From positions 6,446,663 to 6,510,662 of the forward strand of contig NC_133221.1 in the NCBI RefSeq assembly GCF_040436345.1: DNA of 64,000 bases, read 5' to 3'. Each line of letters starts with the position of its first letter. Within the stretch, counting starts at the first letter, position 1. Positions 1-13,985 of this stretch are shown in pieces. The stretch is from Pagrus major. Lineage: Eukaryota > Chordata > Actinopteri > Spariformes > Sparidae. Under the pieces are notes generated by a model. It worked only from the letters and a program-made list of their open reading frames with translations, was not told the DNA's origin and searched no databases. The translations under genes were made by a program, and so were the position numbers.

Positions 1-2841
1 TTTCTTGGTCTTTACTCAGTCACTTGAAATTGTTCATGTGTGGTATTTGCACACTTCTGCTCTCCACAGATGTTAATGAAAAGGATTGGTGTGTCACCTG
101 CATGCAAAATTAGATTTTGGTATATGTACTGCATGGAATTTCAAAGTCTCAAATCGTGCTATTTTCACACAGATTGAAGTGACTGGACTGCTTAAATCAG
201 GGTAGCTTTCTCTGTAATGTTGGCAACGTATAAATCTGTCTTTTCAGAAAGTGCGAGTAAAAAAAAAATCTAGGTTGTCTTTCTTCAAAGACTTTGAAAG
301 CATCACACTTACTAATACACAGACAGAGGCAGGCGCAGTGAAAGCAAAGGAGGTTAACCGCCACTCCCCACCTCAACAGTGAGAACTAATTAGGAAATGC
401 ATTGTTTTGACAAACATGTATGTGACAGTATCAGATGCACATTAATGTTGTTTTTAGGTAAGTCACAGCTTTCTTGTGATGGAATTTGATTACAAAACTA
501 AACTATTTGATCCATACACTGTGAACAAACACTTGTGACTTAACACTGATCTCATGCAGTTTCTTCCGATCCATGATCTTAAATCCAAGAATATTTGTTT
601 CATTTTTCTCCAAGCATGTAAACACTTATTAAAATATGAATTGACAACAATTCTTTTCATCTAACATCCAATCTGCCCCACAGGGATCTAGTTGTACTGC
701 CAGTTCAAAGAGATTCAAAGTTAGATCACACAATGCGGTTTACAAACGCAATGACTGAAAGATGAAGATATGTGTCATGATGAAGGAGGTTGGAATTCCC
801 AGGATGCAATGGTTTCTCATCCTTTTGTACTGGCCTCTGTAGGCAGGAAACGCTCTAACCCATATCCTCAAATGAGGCCAGTCTGTTAAATTTTCTCCAC
901 CATTGGCAACGCCCATTTCTAAACCCAGAGTTCACTTTTTCAAAACTTTTCACACAATCAGCACAGCAGAAGGTAATGTGGACTAAACTGTAGATCATTT
1001 TTCATGGCTTTGACGCAAAATTATTAAATGACCACATCTTACTCAAACACAATCACCAGTAAAATTCTAATTACATCCATTTTGCAAATTATTACACTAT
1101 TGGAAAAACTGTTAAATGTTCAGAACCTAACATAGCATAACATTTCTGTAAATTAGACTGCAAGTTGCCAGTGGTGGAATGTAACAAAGTACATTCAGTT
1201 TACAAGTACTGTACTTAAAGTGGAAATGGACAACTTTAAACTTTCCCCCTTCCTCGTGTTTCCCTCTAGAATTATTAACAGCGTAAGCAACATGGCTACT
1301 GCTAGCAGCCTGGTTACTGTACAAAGCGAAAAATGAGTGGAGGAGTCCCGATATGACCTAGAAACCTCGATCTCAGTCCAATGAAAACAATCAGTTGTAT
1401 TAACATATAGCCAGGTTCTTACTGATCTAGTAGAAAAAAGGCGAAGGAACAGGCATTGACGCATCACCTGAGTGCTCTCCAACGACTGAATGCCTGTCCG
1501 TTCACTCTTGTTTTACCTCGGTTTCTATCACTGTCCCTCTTCCACAGTTATTCCAGTTGTTCCATCGTTACCCCAGGATAACGACCAGGGAAGACAAGGC
1601 CTCTTTCTGTTTTGGTTGCTCAAACTTAAACCTCTACAGCCATAAAATACCACAAACACGTCAATATAACATTCACCTAAAAATGTCATATACTATTAAA
1701 ACACTGACTTGTAAAACTTTGACTGAAACAAAGGATCTGACTACTCCTTCAACTACTGCATGTTGCTCTAATTTCATCTAAAAAGAAATAAAAGTTGAGT
1801 AGACCAACCACGGCTGAATTTTATTTCAGTGGAGCACCTATCTAGTTGGTGCGAGTATGCTTTTCAATTTCACCCCATTTAGTACTGTAAAAAAGTACAA
1901 ATCTATGGAATGAGTCATTCTCAGTAAACATGGAAAAAGCTGACTCCACAGAGTGCACTCAATCCCACAGAGGAATTGTTTTCCTTATGGAGGTGGAAAG
2001 TTTACGACCCACTGTCCACATGATCAGATATCTATCTTGGGTGTAATGAATGCTGGATGGGTGCAGAAGATTGTGAATGATCATGCATGCTAAAAGATTC
2101 TTGCCTTGGTTTATTGCAGTAGAGAAAATGAGATGAGATGTGAATGAGGACATGTGGCCAAATGCAGACAATAGGATTGCTATACTGTATATCTATATCT
2201 GTAGCTGCCCTATATACAGGGAATCTATACATCGGTGTGCGTATAATGAGTTTTGTTTGGCAATACTGGAATTACCTTAGATTCAGAAAATTAAGCTGAC
2301 GTATATTGCATTAGCATTTCTGATTCATATCTGTAACAAATACTTGCCTAATAGACAGGTGAGATTCTTTCTGTTGAAACAGAATTTCTGTTGCAAAAAC
2401 ATTAAGTCATTTTAGCTACTTCAAAGACAATGCTGGTACAATGCATGCTTCCTGTTGTTAGTGTTTTTAGGTCATCGTGTAATGAGTGACAAAGTTTTAC
2501 TGTTGGGAGACAAGTGTTGTCAGTGTGCTACAAGAGTTGCTTCTGAGATGTTTCGGAAGTGTTTTGGTTGCATAACAGCATTTTGGATGTGAGGATAACT
2601 GTTGTGCTGAGCTTCCTGTTGGTAATGAGAACTGTCTGAGGAGCTTTAAATAAAAGGAGCTGACAGTGTGATATTGCATGAAGAATGTCTTTAGATCTGT
2701 GAGTAATTACACAGAGTTCCTGATCAGTTGAAATAACGATATTTTTTGTTGCAAATCATAATGTACTCATAATGCAACTTCTGATGACGCTTACTTAGGT
2801 CTTCCTTCAATTACTTGAATTCAATGTAGTTACTTTATACA
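1..2841. other. Intergenic DNA, no gene seen
   Basis: No reading frame here looks coding: all are short, without family motifs or a consistent splice pattern. Around 1169-1216 lies a fragment beginning gtggaatgtaacaaagtaca and containing tacaagtactgtacttaaag, the start of a teleost interspersed repeat seen again near 45214 and 55795. The rest is AT-rich and unique as far as I can tell by eye. Confidence 0.6.
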
Positions 2842-2842
2842 C

Positions 2843-3291
2843 CGATCAGCCACAACATTTAAACCACTGACAGGTGATGTAAATAACATTGATCTTGTTA
2901 CAATTCAATGTTCTGCTGGGAAACCTTGGGCCCTGGTCTTCATGTGGGTGGCAATTGACGTACACACCTTCATGGCAACGGCACTCCCCGATGGCACTGC
3001 CCCCCCAGCAGGACAATGCGCCCTCACACACTAAAAAAATTGCCCAAGTGGTAACCTGGCCTCCAAATTCCCCAGATCCCAATCCGATCGAGCATGTGGG
3101 ATGTGCTAGAACAAATCCGATCCATGGAGGCCGCACCCCCCAACATACAGGACCTGAGGATCCCGGTGCCAGACACCACAGGATACCGCCAGAGGTCTTA
3201 TGACCATACCTCGACAGGTCAGAGCTGTTTTGGCTGCACAGGGGGAATCTGGACAATATAACGTAGGTTGTTTTAATGCTGTGGGTGATCA
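2843..3291 (+). mobile_element. Internally deleted Tc1-like DNA transposon
   Basis: The left end (cgatcagccacaacattt) and the right end (gttttaatgctgtgggtgatca) are inverted copies of each other, as in the teleost Tc1-like family whose ends read GATCAGCCATAACATTAAAACC. Between them only the 3' part of the transposase survives. In the plus frame from about 2907 one reads the pieces QQDNAPSHT and PNSPDPNPIEHV, which match the second and third parts of the Tc1/mariner DDE catalytic domain. The N-terminal DNA-binding region and first catalytic Asp are missing, and frameshifts break the tail. It is a dead, non-autonomous copy. The family is confident; exact boundaries are good to a few bases. Confidence 0.85.
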
Positions 3292-6200
3292 CTGTCATGT
3301 TTAAAGTACAGTTTAAAACATACGAAAGCAGCCATCGAGTAAACCTAAAAACACACATCAAAAAGAGTCCTGCACCGGAGCTGTAATGCAATAGTTTACT
3401 GCAACAGTTGCAACTTTTGGTCAGATTAACCAGTGCATCAATTATGCTGTTCTCTACCTTATCCAATCTACACATACATTTATACATAAGGTTCCTTATC
3501 AGTGTCTTACCTGTGGGTGCATTTTTGTGGATAAATGACTTTCATTATACATCTTGTCATACAGAAAAACATCCTCACAGCGTCATTGTAAGCAGCTGTA
3601 AACATCTCTGCACACTGTTCCTTTTATACCAAAGATGAGGGGCTACAGAAATGTCAGAACCATTGAGCACATTTTGAATTTACGTGTGTAAAAAAATAAG
3701 TGTGTTGTTAAGTGCATGATTTTTGAATTTCCATGAATCGTCTATAAATGGTGACCGACATGATTGACCTCACTGCACCACTTTTCCAGGAAATACAAAA
3801 TTTCTACAATTTTTGCATCTAATTGCCCATTCACTAAACCTCTCACCAGAACAGCCATACTTCAATCAAGTGATTATTCAGAAGGCTGAGAGCTCAGCAT
3901 CCATAACCAGGCACACCAGGTCTGTCGAGCCATTTTCTCTACAAGCTAAAGTGAGCTCCGTATGGGCTCTCATAACATCGATATATGTGCTAAATCCAAG
4001 TATGTTTCCCTATAGGACACATCCAAACAGGGTTGTTTTACAGTGAATAACATTTCAATTTGCATTTATGTAATCCTGTAAACACAAGGCCTAACAGACT
4101 CTACCCTGCTATATGTGAACAAATCTGCTGCTTATTCATGTGTCGTCTGCATGGATCATCAGACGATGCTGACTTTCTGCCTGAACATGCAACTTTAGCC
4201 TCAGTCTTGTAGCATGATGTTATGTACTGTATGTTCCCATGAAACAGCTAGTGGAGTGCTATTTGCTTTGGCACAGTTTCCTGTGAAAACAGGCAGCTAG
4301 GGAGGAACTTGTTCAGGATATTGATTGGCGTTATAGCCAATAGCGCTGAATGTGCGTTGCGCCGCCCACCATGCAGTTAGCAGTCTACAGACACTGCCTG
4401 GACTGGCAGCTTCCAGTGAACTTGGTCGAACTGGGACGGCACAACACAGCCCTCTTCTTATCAGGTTTGGCTCTTGGCACCTAGCTTAGCCGTACTGCTA
4501 GCCAAGCGAACCACCTAATGGCAGCTACATTTGGCAGCAGGCAGATATTACTTTGGCAATAAAGCTACCAATATCTGTCCATCAGAAAACTCCATAAATC
4601 ATTATCTCCTTCGTTCCTGTCTTCTGTGGTCAGAGGAGTTCATTGGTAGGCTGCTGGTCAGCGGTAGTTAGCAGCTACTTCAAGCCACAAATAGGCTTAA
4701 CATATCCATCCAAAGTTGAGGGTAAATTAGAAAGTATTTTCTCAATAAAATATGGTCCAACTTCAGACAAATAAGTGAATAAAGTCAAAAAGTTTTTTGT
4801 TTTTCGGAGAGGAGATAAGGTTATGTTTTTGGCCAATAATCTGTGAGGCCCAGTACCCAGAAACACTCCGCTTTGGCAGCATCACTGAAATTAAGAAAGT
4901 GCTAATTAGACCAAAAATTAGCGTATGTGCCGAGTGCCCGATGTGTCATTAATATTTTTGTTGATTTTGTTGAAGACCCCTTTAACTGGGTTCTCACCTT
5001 AAATCAAGTCCCACATTATAAAAGAGTTACCATTAGCTAATTAGCTAAGGCTAGCCAGCTACATTTGATTAGGTCTGCTAGCAACAGTCCTCAATTTAGC
5101 CATTTGTTAGTTTGAATTTGAAGTCTGCTTTTACTTACTTTTGTGTCTTCTTGCGTACCAAAAACCTTGACACTAACCTAATTACTAACAAACTTCTAGT
5201 AATAAATTGGCAACCACCATCTGTTACTAACGAAGGCAACGCTTGGCAAAGAGTCAATAATCATTACTTTACTATTCTGGGCATCAGATCTGAACCATTT
5301 GGGAGTGTAAACAGCTGCTGAAGACCAGCACTGAAAATTTAAACAAAGCTGCATACATGCAATAATTAATTTTGAACTGACCTAGAAGAACATTTGTGTA
5401 GTTTCACTAGAAGGTAGATACAATCGTGTCTAATACCATGACAGAAATAAAAGGGCACAGCAGGAGAGAGGCGGGTAGACCTAGAGAGTAAAACAAGCTG
5501 ACATTTAAAAAAAGCATAATTTGGATTAGATAAAGTGATCAGTTCCACATTCCTTTATAATATAATTTCCATGAAGCTTAAAGCTACATGACAGTTACAG
5601 CTTTAGATACTTCATTAGTGTCACTATCACGCCATCAGTGAAATTCAACACCATCAGTGCTGTTACTTCATAATTCTGACCCCTTTCCAAAATTCTCAGG
5701 AAGTTTCACTTTGCACCACTTTTCTGGCAGTCAAATCAGCTCTCGCAGTACTCTCATTTCATTTAATGAAGCTAGGATCATATTTAAATCTTGCACTGGC
5801 TCATTCTTTAAGCCCACAAAAGAGCTTTAGCTTAACTTTCCCAGTCTCAACCCAGAAAGTCCTCTTGTGTTGATCATTCAAGCCAGGATTTGCTTTTATA
5901 TTTATAGAAAGATTCACCTGCCAGACAGTTCACAGAAGTGTCACAGAAATAGCCCTTTAGGCCAATGTTATGCATTTTACAACCAAAGTATCTGCTAATA
6001 GAATGTGCATGTATTGTATAAAAGCCTGCCAGATCGTTATATTTATTTATTTAAGGGTCAAACATGACCAAACAAATTTCTGCCATGGTTTTTCACGTTC
6101 TCACAGGTGTTACCAGGTTGGTGGGGATTATTTGGAAGAAGGTGATGTCATGAACCTCCATGCACCAATCAATGGCAAAAGAAGTACTCAGATCTTTCAT

Positions 6201-8529
6201 TTAAGGAGCACTGCTAATAAAGTATTATCATAAAAATTATGCAGAATCGCCCATTTCAGAATTATGCAATTAGATTATTCAAGATTCAAGAAACACCCCT
6301 GGTTTATAATTATTGATGCATTAGAGTGTACTTGACTTTAATGTTGCAGATGGTAAATAAATCAAAAATATAAATTATATAAGATGTTATTTACACCCTC
6401 GATGCACTGTCGAGCTTGTGCAACCACTTTGGACGGGCTGCACGCAAACACTTTAAGCTTAGCAGCTACAGTGAGTATTTCAGCTATAAAAAGTGTGTAA
6501 ATAGCATCTTTTCAAATCAATTTGGGATCTTGGGACTTCATTTTTGGGTGAACTTATCCTTTAAGTAAAGAGATTTGTTTATACATGATGTTGCTGAGGG
6601 AATGTGATTGAGATTTTGGGCTATATAAATAAAATTGATTTGATTTGATTTGCTTTGCTTTGCTGACTTTGTTGATTACACAAGATTTCACAACTCTCCT
6701 TCAGCCATCTTCAGCCACAAGAGCCGGATACATGCAGGACACTTTTGTGTGCTTAAATGACAATCAGGGTTTGCTTTTGTTTTCCTGAGCTTCATCTAAT
6801 CAAACCACTTACGATCCGGCTAGACTTAATTGTGCTGCAATATTGTGTTTTCCTCCCCATCGCTTTTTGATGCTATTCTCCTCTGAGCTGGTCGAATGGC
6901 CTAATTGAAAGTATTCAATAGACAATTTGTTGGCAGGATGACACCTGCCTACTGGCTCACGTCAAAGTTACATTTGCCAGTTGGAGCCGCGTGATGCGTT
7001 GAAACCAAAACCAAAGTGAAAACAGCTCGGCACTCACTGAGGTGTTAATAGAAGAGATTGAGCAGCAGGATCAAGGTGAACAACACCCACAGACATCACA
7101 GTGTCAGGTTTTATAATGGGATTCATAAACCACATGAATGAGGATTTAAATGGAATTCAGTAACACAGATGAATGTGTTCGCTATGATTTGATGAACCTT
7201 TCACTGCTCATCCACAGTGCAGATGCTCATTGTGTTTGTGCTCAGGTTTGGACGGCTGTTGACCAGATAGATTTAATTAGGTGGAAAACAGACAAGTCAT
7301 AATTCATTCTTGTTTTCCTCCTTCCTATTTCCCACCATTAATTAAGCTAAGAGTATGTTTTAAAGAAGGGGGGAGAACATGAATGCCAAGGTGATTCAAG
7401 AAATCGCTGAACAGCCTGGTATTGCACTGAAACACAGAAAAATGTCACCCTAAATGACGACTCTAGGAAACCATCTTTCGTGCTGTTATTTGCTGTTGTT
7501 AGACCATAAATTGAAGCTAATTGGGTGACAGTGGCGCTGAGTCGGTGCAACACTAATATGGCTGAAGGATCATTGGTTTAAACATCTACTTGGGGAAAAT
7601 CCTGCCGCAGTTAATGTGAAGCATTCATCCTTCTTCAGTAAATGCCATCAGAGTAACTTCGTTGTGCAATACACAAAACTTTAGATTGGTCTGCTGAAGC
7701 TGCCCAGCGGTCATCGGCTCAGCAAATGTAGTGGGACTGGACCATGGAGGCTGCGGTGCCCTGTGGTGTGTGTGCTTACAAACAAGACTCCCTTACTGAG
7801 GTAAATTGAAATTTGACTCTAACACCTTATTAGCAACAAGACGAAGAGTCTACTAGCAGCTCTGTGAGGCTGTACTGAGGCACAAAGGTGATGTTAGGTT
7901 TTATTCTTCAGAATGCTTTTTAGCAGGTATAATGTTTGCCAGTGTCCACATGTTACTGTAGGTTTGCGTGCCAATGTTTGTTATTTAGCAACATGTACGG
8001 CTGATGGTAGTGTCATTAATTTGGAAGGTTCTGACAAATTTAAATGTTATAATTACCGCTGCCAAGCAAGTAATGTTATTGGTTCAGTGTAATTTGTCGA
8101 TGAAGTCCTCTTGATGTAACGTTAGCTCGCGAGTTAAGTAGCGTTTTGCTAACATTAGCTAACCTAAGATGTGACTATACAATTTGAAATGTCTGTGAAG
8201 GTTCACCCATCCAATCCATGTTGACTGCAGCTAAGCACAGCCATATTTTGAAATAACTCGGCCTTGGAAATATATCATTTATAGTGGTTGTGCTCGGGGA
8301 TTTTCATTGAAGAGTGGACTACTGGCCTCGGTGGAGGTCTGGGTCCTTCTAAGTGTCCTTCTAGTTGTAAAATTGTTACATTTATTTGTGTGTCCACCTG
8401 CCCAGGGACTGCAGATGGAAATTAGCTACTAGATAAATCAAGGACAAAGGATATCTATTCCTTGAGATTAAAAAACATTTTTGTACATGGTCTCTGACGA
8501 ATTAGTGTAATAACCTAAACTGTTGACTG
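3292..8529. other. Intergenic DNA with undated repeat fragments
   Basis: No gene is recognisable. About 6370-6570 ends in a segment (tttttgggtgaacttatcctttaag) that resembles one end of a common teleost element also found near 40840-41320. About 6608-6665 reads ggctatataaataaaattga followed by gattt and gcttt pentamers, a typical tail of teleost repeats. 4300-4900 contains several GCTAGC/TTAGC-rich stretches typical of old mobile DNA but I could not assign a family. The remainder shows nothing I can name. Confidence 0.45.
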
Positions 8530-8930
8530 AAATCACTGGATAACCAAAGAAATTACAGTTATCCTGAGGGGGGCATGAATGTCTGGATAAAACGTCATGG
8601 CACTTGATCGAACAGTTGTCCAGACATTTAATTCAAGGACAAAAAATTTCCCCTCCATGGAGGAAAAGTCAAGGGATCACCAAAGTGACTGCGACTCACT
8701 GTTGGGATCATGAACGTCTGCACCTAATGTCTCGGCAATCCATCCAAGAGTTGTTGAAACATTTCAGTAAAAACTAAAAATGTCATTAGAGGTTGCATTA
8801 GAGGAAAAGTCAGAGGATCACTAACATCATTGGGCTTAATCCTCCTGGGAACATGAATGTCTGTACAAAATCACATGACAACTTATTCTTTAGCTCTTTT
8901 GGACCGTCATTACCCAGGGCCCGGGACAAT
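8530..8930 (-). repeat. Teleost interspersed repeat, 'gaatcctaataactttggtgatc' family
   Basis: On the minus strand this segment reads as two rounds of a motif about gaatcctaatgactttggtg, the CTGACTTTTCCTCTA block and a 'catggattgccatgaa'-like block. The same family appears on the plus strand at 59840-60395. It has no coding capacity. The internal near-duplication (8560-8720 against 8740-8890) is visible directly. Confidence 0.6.
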
Positions 8931-9330
8931 TGACCTGCTGTTTCTCCTCTGTTGGCGGTCCTGTCAAGCGTTTAGATTGCAGAATGCAACCACATGAACA
9001 CCCCTTTACTCACCCTCCCCTTCCAAGTGTGCAGAATAAGGGCGCCCTAGCCTTGCACAGCTCTGGCTGCACCAATTCTCTTACTGGTATAGGGGGAAAT
9101 GCTCAGGCTTGTTCGGATGTCTTTAAACCAATCACAACCGTCTTGGGCAGCACTAAACTTGTTTTCCATGTGGGGAGGCAAGTCCTGGCATTAACTTTAC
9201 TTTAGAGTAACTTGTCTTGCTAGCGACGATGATGATTTTGAAACAGTAATCGCAGGAAGTGGAAGGAAAGGGGAAACAGGCGCCCAATGATGGGCTTCAT
9301 ACCAACAGTCTACATCTGGTAAGCAAGACT

Positions 9331-9650
9331 AGGGGTGCCCAAACTTTTTCCCTAGAAGACCAAAACTAAAACTTAAAACGTGGTGGGACACAGGCCAAAA
9401 GAAAACACCCATTGTATTTTATTGTTAAGATACAAAAAGGTCCTAGGCTCTCTTAATTGATGCAATTCCTGCACAAAGTGTCACTCTGCCCACCATGCTC
9501 AGACTAGAAAAAAAAACTAAAAACATCTGTTGAGCCAAATCGAACACTATGACAGGCCAACTTTGGCCCGCACTTCCCACTTTGGGCAGCTCTGGTGAAG
9601 CAGAACCTAGGGTGGCTGCTAAAAATGCCCTCCCAAGAGCCATTGTTTGG
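9331..9650. repeat. Probable non-autonomous hAT-like repeat
   Basis: The segment begins ggggtgcccaaactttttcc and ends with ggcccgcacttcccactttgggcagctct. The two ends are imperfect inverted copies built on GGGGTGCCCAAA / TTTGGGCAGCTC. A related short fragment (ccagggctgcacaaactggg) lies at 40429-40475. No transposase is present. Family assignment to hAT is inference from end structure. Confidence 0.5.
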
Positions 9651-10422
9651 TTTGTCTGTTCTGGGCTACTGTAGAAACATGGCAGGGCAACATAGCAGCA
9701 ACATGTAGCTATAAAAGGCTGATTCTAAGGTAAGAAAAACACAACGATTCTTAGTTTCATGCGATTATACACAAATGAAAATGTATGAATATTAGATTCC
9801 ATTAGATCCCTCTGAAAAATCCTACACACAGGACCTTTTGACCGCACATCTATTGTGTCTAATATGGTTTAGAAAAATTTCACCGAAGTTTGAAGTGTAA
9901 AGGTCGCATAAGATCCATATAAGAGCACTAATCAGAGACAAATATTTGGTGAGCTTTAGCTGTCCATCACTTCTCAAGAGCAATTGATTCAAACTGTCTC
10001 CCAGCAGTGTGGATGTGTCAGTTTCTTCAAGGTCTTTGCGATGTAACCCACATAAATTTAGGCTTTGGTAATGATATTCATTGAAATATTTGGACGCATT
10101 CTGCCATCTTTCATATGGTAAGTTATGTGGTCTATTGTTCCAAGGTGGATATGGAAATGCATTTCTGAAGTAATATTCTCTGCATATTAGAGGCCACTGA
10201 TTAAAGCAGATAAGTGATGGAAACTTACAAGCCGAGACTCCCCCGCATTTTTGGGGAATTTAAGACGCAGACTTGATGATACATGAGTGAAGGTTTTAAT
10301 TTCCAATTCAGCAAATCATAAATGAAAGATAAACAAATCTTTAAATAAACCACCGGATGTTGGCTCTGGGACACCAATTTGTTTTGAAAGCACTTAGAAG
10401 TCCTGATTGCTGCAGTGATGCT

Positions 10423-10466
10423 GCACACACACACACACACACACACATACATACACACGCACACAG
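10423..10466. repeat. (CA)n microsatellite
   Basis: About 20 CA dinucleotides with a few interruptions (catacatacacacgc). It lies in intergenic DNA and is probably length-polymorphic. Confidence 0.95.
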
Positions 10467-11379
10467 ATGCTCGCTGAGGGATTGGTCCACACAAAGATGT
10501 GTCTTCATCATTCAGATGATTCATACGCTGCCGCAGTGGAATACTGCCTTTATTGTCTTGGCTGATCAACTTGACAGACAGTAATGAAATGAATGACAGA
10601 CGATATCCCTTCATACTGCTCAGCCTCCACAGATTCAGAGTCCCTGTCCACAAGAAGTGAGGGAGTGAAATTCATTACCAACAAATTCATTAGTCTTGAG
10701 AGATCAGTTTTTGGCACGTCTGCAGTTTTTGAGCCCTTTCGTAGCTTCTCTAAATGATCCACATTTGTACAGGTGCACCGCTGCGTTGTGCCACTCACAG
10801 CCCCTGACACATGCTCTTTTCACTGCACTCAATCTTGCTTTGTGCTTTTTAGGCGTCTCTTCTTACCCCCTCATGATACAGCTACTTGACATTCTCCTAT
10901 AATGTGTTTCACAACATCTGTCAGGGCTAAAGATCCTCATATCCTGTCGCATCACTCAGATAGTCAGTAAGATTTTCAAGTGCAGTTGACAAGGGCTTAC
11001 AGGCAGTCCTCTGGTCACAGACTACACAAACAACTAATATCACCATTGATCTATCTGCTGATAAACTGTTCATTAATCCATTTGTTTTTGTTTTTTTAAA
11101 ATACTCATAAATACCACGACAACTTCATGTCAATAAATGTTTAGTCTTGCCAACGGTGCAAAACCAAAAGATATTAATTTTTTCAATTTCAAGAGAGATA
11201 ATCTGCAATTTATTATCAGAATAGGTGCTGTTTATACGTCTCTGCTGATTAATTAGTTGCTAAATAGTTTAATCTCTATCGAAAGACACACACCACATAA
11301 ATCGCTGTTCAAATCCTTTAAGTCTTTACTCCGAGCTGTTCAATGAAGATAGAAATATGGGAACACTGTATAATAGCCA

Positions 11380-11610
11380 TCATTAATGAATGGTAAATTT
11401 GTAGGGAATTAAACTTAACTTAATAGTTATTTCACTGCTAACAAACAATGAAATGCTTATTTATTAACCAATTAATGTTTATAATGCTTGTGTAAATGTG
11501 TAAACATTATTCTGATTGGCGATCATTAAGTTGCAAATGATGTTTATAAATCTTTACAATTGCTTAATAAATGGTTTGCAAAGTAGTTTATTGTTTTTAA
11601 CATAGAAATA
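11380..11610. mobile_element. Half copy of a palindromic AT-rich MITE (family E)
   Basis: The sequence runs aatggtaaatttgtagggaa, then cttaatagttatttcactgc, then acaaacaatgaaatgctt and ends with gcttaataaatggtttgcaa. The same words occur, in both orientations, in the full palindromic copy at 61660-62118. This copy retains one arm and part of the centre. Confidence 0.7.
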
Positions 11611-11627
11611 GTTTTCACATAGCTTTA

Positions 11628-11712
11628 TACTGCTTTTTCACATATTTAGTAATACTCCACAAGACCTGTAAACACTCTTTAATGTGTAAAATTGGTGGAG
11701 CTCCCCTTTAAT
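11628..11712. mobile_element. Right-end fragment of foldback MITE (family A)
   Basis: Only about 80 bases remain: ttcacatatttagtaatact, ccacaagacctgtaaacact and ggtggagctcccctttaa. They match the right arm of the family A copies at 31687, 43309 and 15452. Confidence 0.75.
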
Positions 11713-12639
11713 GATGGTTATTATTAAGTGGCCTATGACAGGTGACGTGTTGCATTGTGCTTTTGTTGAGCAGTGAGATCCCTCCTCACTTGTAACGTCT
11801 GAAAGCTGGCTGCAGACAGAACAGCTGTAAGTGATGAAGAATGGCTGTAGCTACTATGGATTTTTCAAACCGTCTGGGTTGACTCTCCTGACATTTAAGC
11901 TAACGTGCAGAGACAGTGAGCAAACACAATTTTTCACTGTAGCCCCAGTGCTGAAAAATGATGAAGTGTGCACAAACTCTTTGGTGGAGACGTCGAATAC
12001 CAGCGGATCCTGTCTACTACACTTGTACTTTATTGAGAAAGTGAAGGCGGACGTGATCAGAAGTTGGTCTTGGCATATCACACTTTAAACCCAGAGCCCA
12101 AATCATTATCTCTAAGTTAAGTGTGACACTTTGTTTAACAGCATCCTCCAGTCATGCATCTGCATATTTCTGTAATTTCCCCTATATCTCATTCATAATT
12201 CTTCTTCCGGAGCCTTGATTCCAACATGTTTGACGTATTTCTCGTATATTTACAATGTGCAGCTATATCCAATCAACTATAAGAGCTCATCTTGATGCTG
12301 GTTAAAGCTGTTTGATTTCACTGTGAAATTACTGGGGAGACAGAGACACCCTCTGGTGCGTTTCTGCTGCTACTGGCTTACAACAATCAAGAACATCACA
12401 TACAAATGTACATCATTTTCTGACAAATTCAGATTGTGTTCCCGTCATTTTTTTAGCCTAATTTGGACAGTTTATCAGCCGTTATTGAAGTCAAACACTA
12501 ATCAATAAATCATCAGACTCTGGCAGACTGCATCCCGCTGTTACAATTTGGCAACACTGGCTGCTTCAGTGTAAATCGTGCCAATTTCAAAAGAGTTAAT
12601 AATGTTCAATACAACTGCACCGTTGATAAATATCAACAT

Positions 12640-12730
12640 CTGTGTCATCAGAGAAGAAGCAGGGGAGTGAGAGGACAGATAGGAACGAACAGATAAAGAG
12701 ACAGAGAAAGAGAGAGAGGGGGCAGAGAGT
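12640..12730. repeat. Purine-rich (GA)-type simple sequence
   Basis: About 85 bases on the plus strand are almost pure purine (agagacagagaaagagagag and similar). It is low-complexity and has no gene. Confidence 0.7.
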
Positions 12731-13400
12731 AAACAAGGCCATCTGGGAAATAAGGCCAGTCATTTCCATGTGCGCTCCTCTGAGCTGAGGTTTAACAAGC
12801 TGTGCATAAAGACAAGCCTGTGTGGGTGGAGTCCCTCTTAATCATAGCTATGAATGTTCAGCAGGAAACCAACCGGGAGGAGGAACTTGTTAATTGAGAT
12901 CTTGATCCTCCAGAGGTGTCTGCTATAACTTCAAGCTCTCCATTTCTTTTTCTTTTTTTCCCCGATATTTTATTAGCTCATGCAGGCCACACTCGAGGGC
13001 ACAGTTTAATGAGGTTTGTGCATTGTTGATATTTGTGAGAGCCACCAACCAGCCAGCATATATAGAGAATTATCAGGAAAATGGGAAGCAAAGATATTCA
13101 CAGAACAAAATCTAGATCTTTTTACCTGAATTCATTAATCGTGTGCTTTAAGGGCACAGTTTTTGATTCATGGATTCATTTGCTGAATCGCTGCAACAGT
13201 ATGTATGCTAATAAAATACACATATTTTAATCTATCTGGCACCGACATTGTTTATCTACACACTCAGTATTCCACACATGTAACACCAGAGGTGGAAATG
13301 ATTTGCAGATTTTGACTCTGTCATTTGTATCAGATACAAAGATCCTGTTAATGATATAGGCACCATCATAGTGCAACAGCCTGCTACTAGCTCAAACTTT

Positions 13401-13552
13401 AAAGGGTAACTCCGCCAACTTTACACAATCAAGAGTGTTTGCAGGTCTTGCGGAGTACTACTGCATGTGTGAAAAAATTAGTTTAACGCATTTGTGGCTC
13501 CAGAAGAAGATGCATGTAATGTGATAAATTGCCTCCAGTGATTTCACCACTG
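13401..13552. mobile_element. Left-arm fragment of foldback MITE (family A)
   Basis: It begins TTTAAAGGGTAACTCCGCCA and continues through gcaggtcttgcggagtacta, tttgtggctccagaagaaga and gataaattgcctccagtgat. These are the left-arm words of the family A element at 31687. The right arm is absent, so this is a solo arm or a deletion product. Confidence 0.8.
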
Positions 13553-13794
13553 ATTGTATAAAATAGTGGACAGAGCCACCATGACACCACCAATAGGTTT
13601 CTGAAGAGCCAGAATAGAGAGCCGAAGTCATGCCCCGTCCGGTGGAACAGCATGGGACTTTATTTCAGAAATAATAAGTAGGGTAGTGAATGAAGAGACA
13701 AATCATTTTCTGCATTTTTTTTTTATGCAATAATCCAAAATCCAATGTTTGTTTCACAAAACGTGCAGTGATAGACCTTTATCAGAGCTGACGT

Positions 13795-13985
13795 TTTCAA
13801 TGTCAAAGCAGGAAAAGCACAGGTGTGATCAATAATGTTAACGATGGCTCCATTCCTTTAAGTGTCCCAGTAAGTGAGCATGCACGATACTGGATACAAT
13901 AGAAACAAGCTCAACTAAATGGAATAAAGCCATCATTAATGTAAGCAATTGCACCTGTGCTTTTCCTGTTTTGACAAGTCAAAAT
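13795..13985. mobile_element. Short palindromic element around a 50-base loop
   Basis: The left arm (13803-13862: caggaaaagcacaggtgtga and gttaacgatggctccattcc) and the right arm (13915-13975: ggaataaagccatcattaat and gcacctgtgcttttcctgtt) are imperfect inverted copies. Transcribed through, it would fold into a long hairpin. No coding capacity. The family is unnamed here. Confidence 0.65.

Noticed and set aside
2846-3487. 213-codon minus-strand frame
   Set aside because: It lies antisense across the Tc1-like remnant, whose real coding direction is plus with transposase motifs.
10225-10653. 142-codon minus-strand frame with a Val-Cys run
   Set aside because: It runs through the (CA)n microsatellite, with no domain features or second exon.
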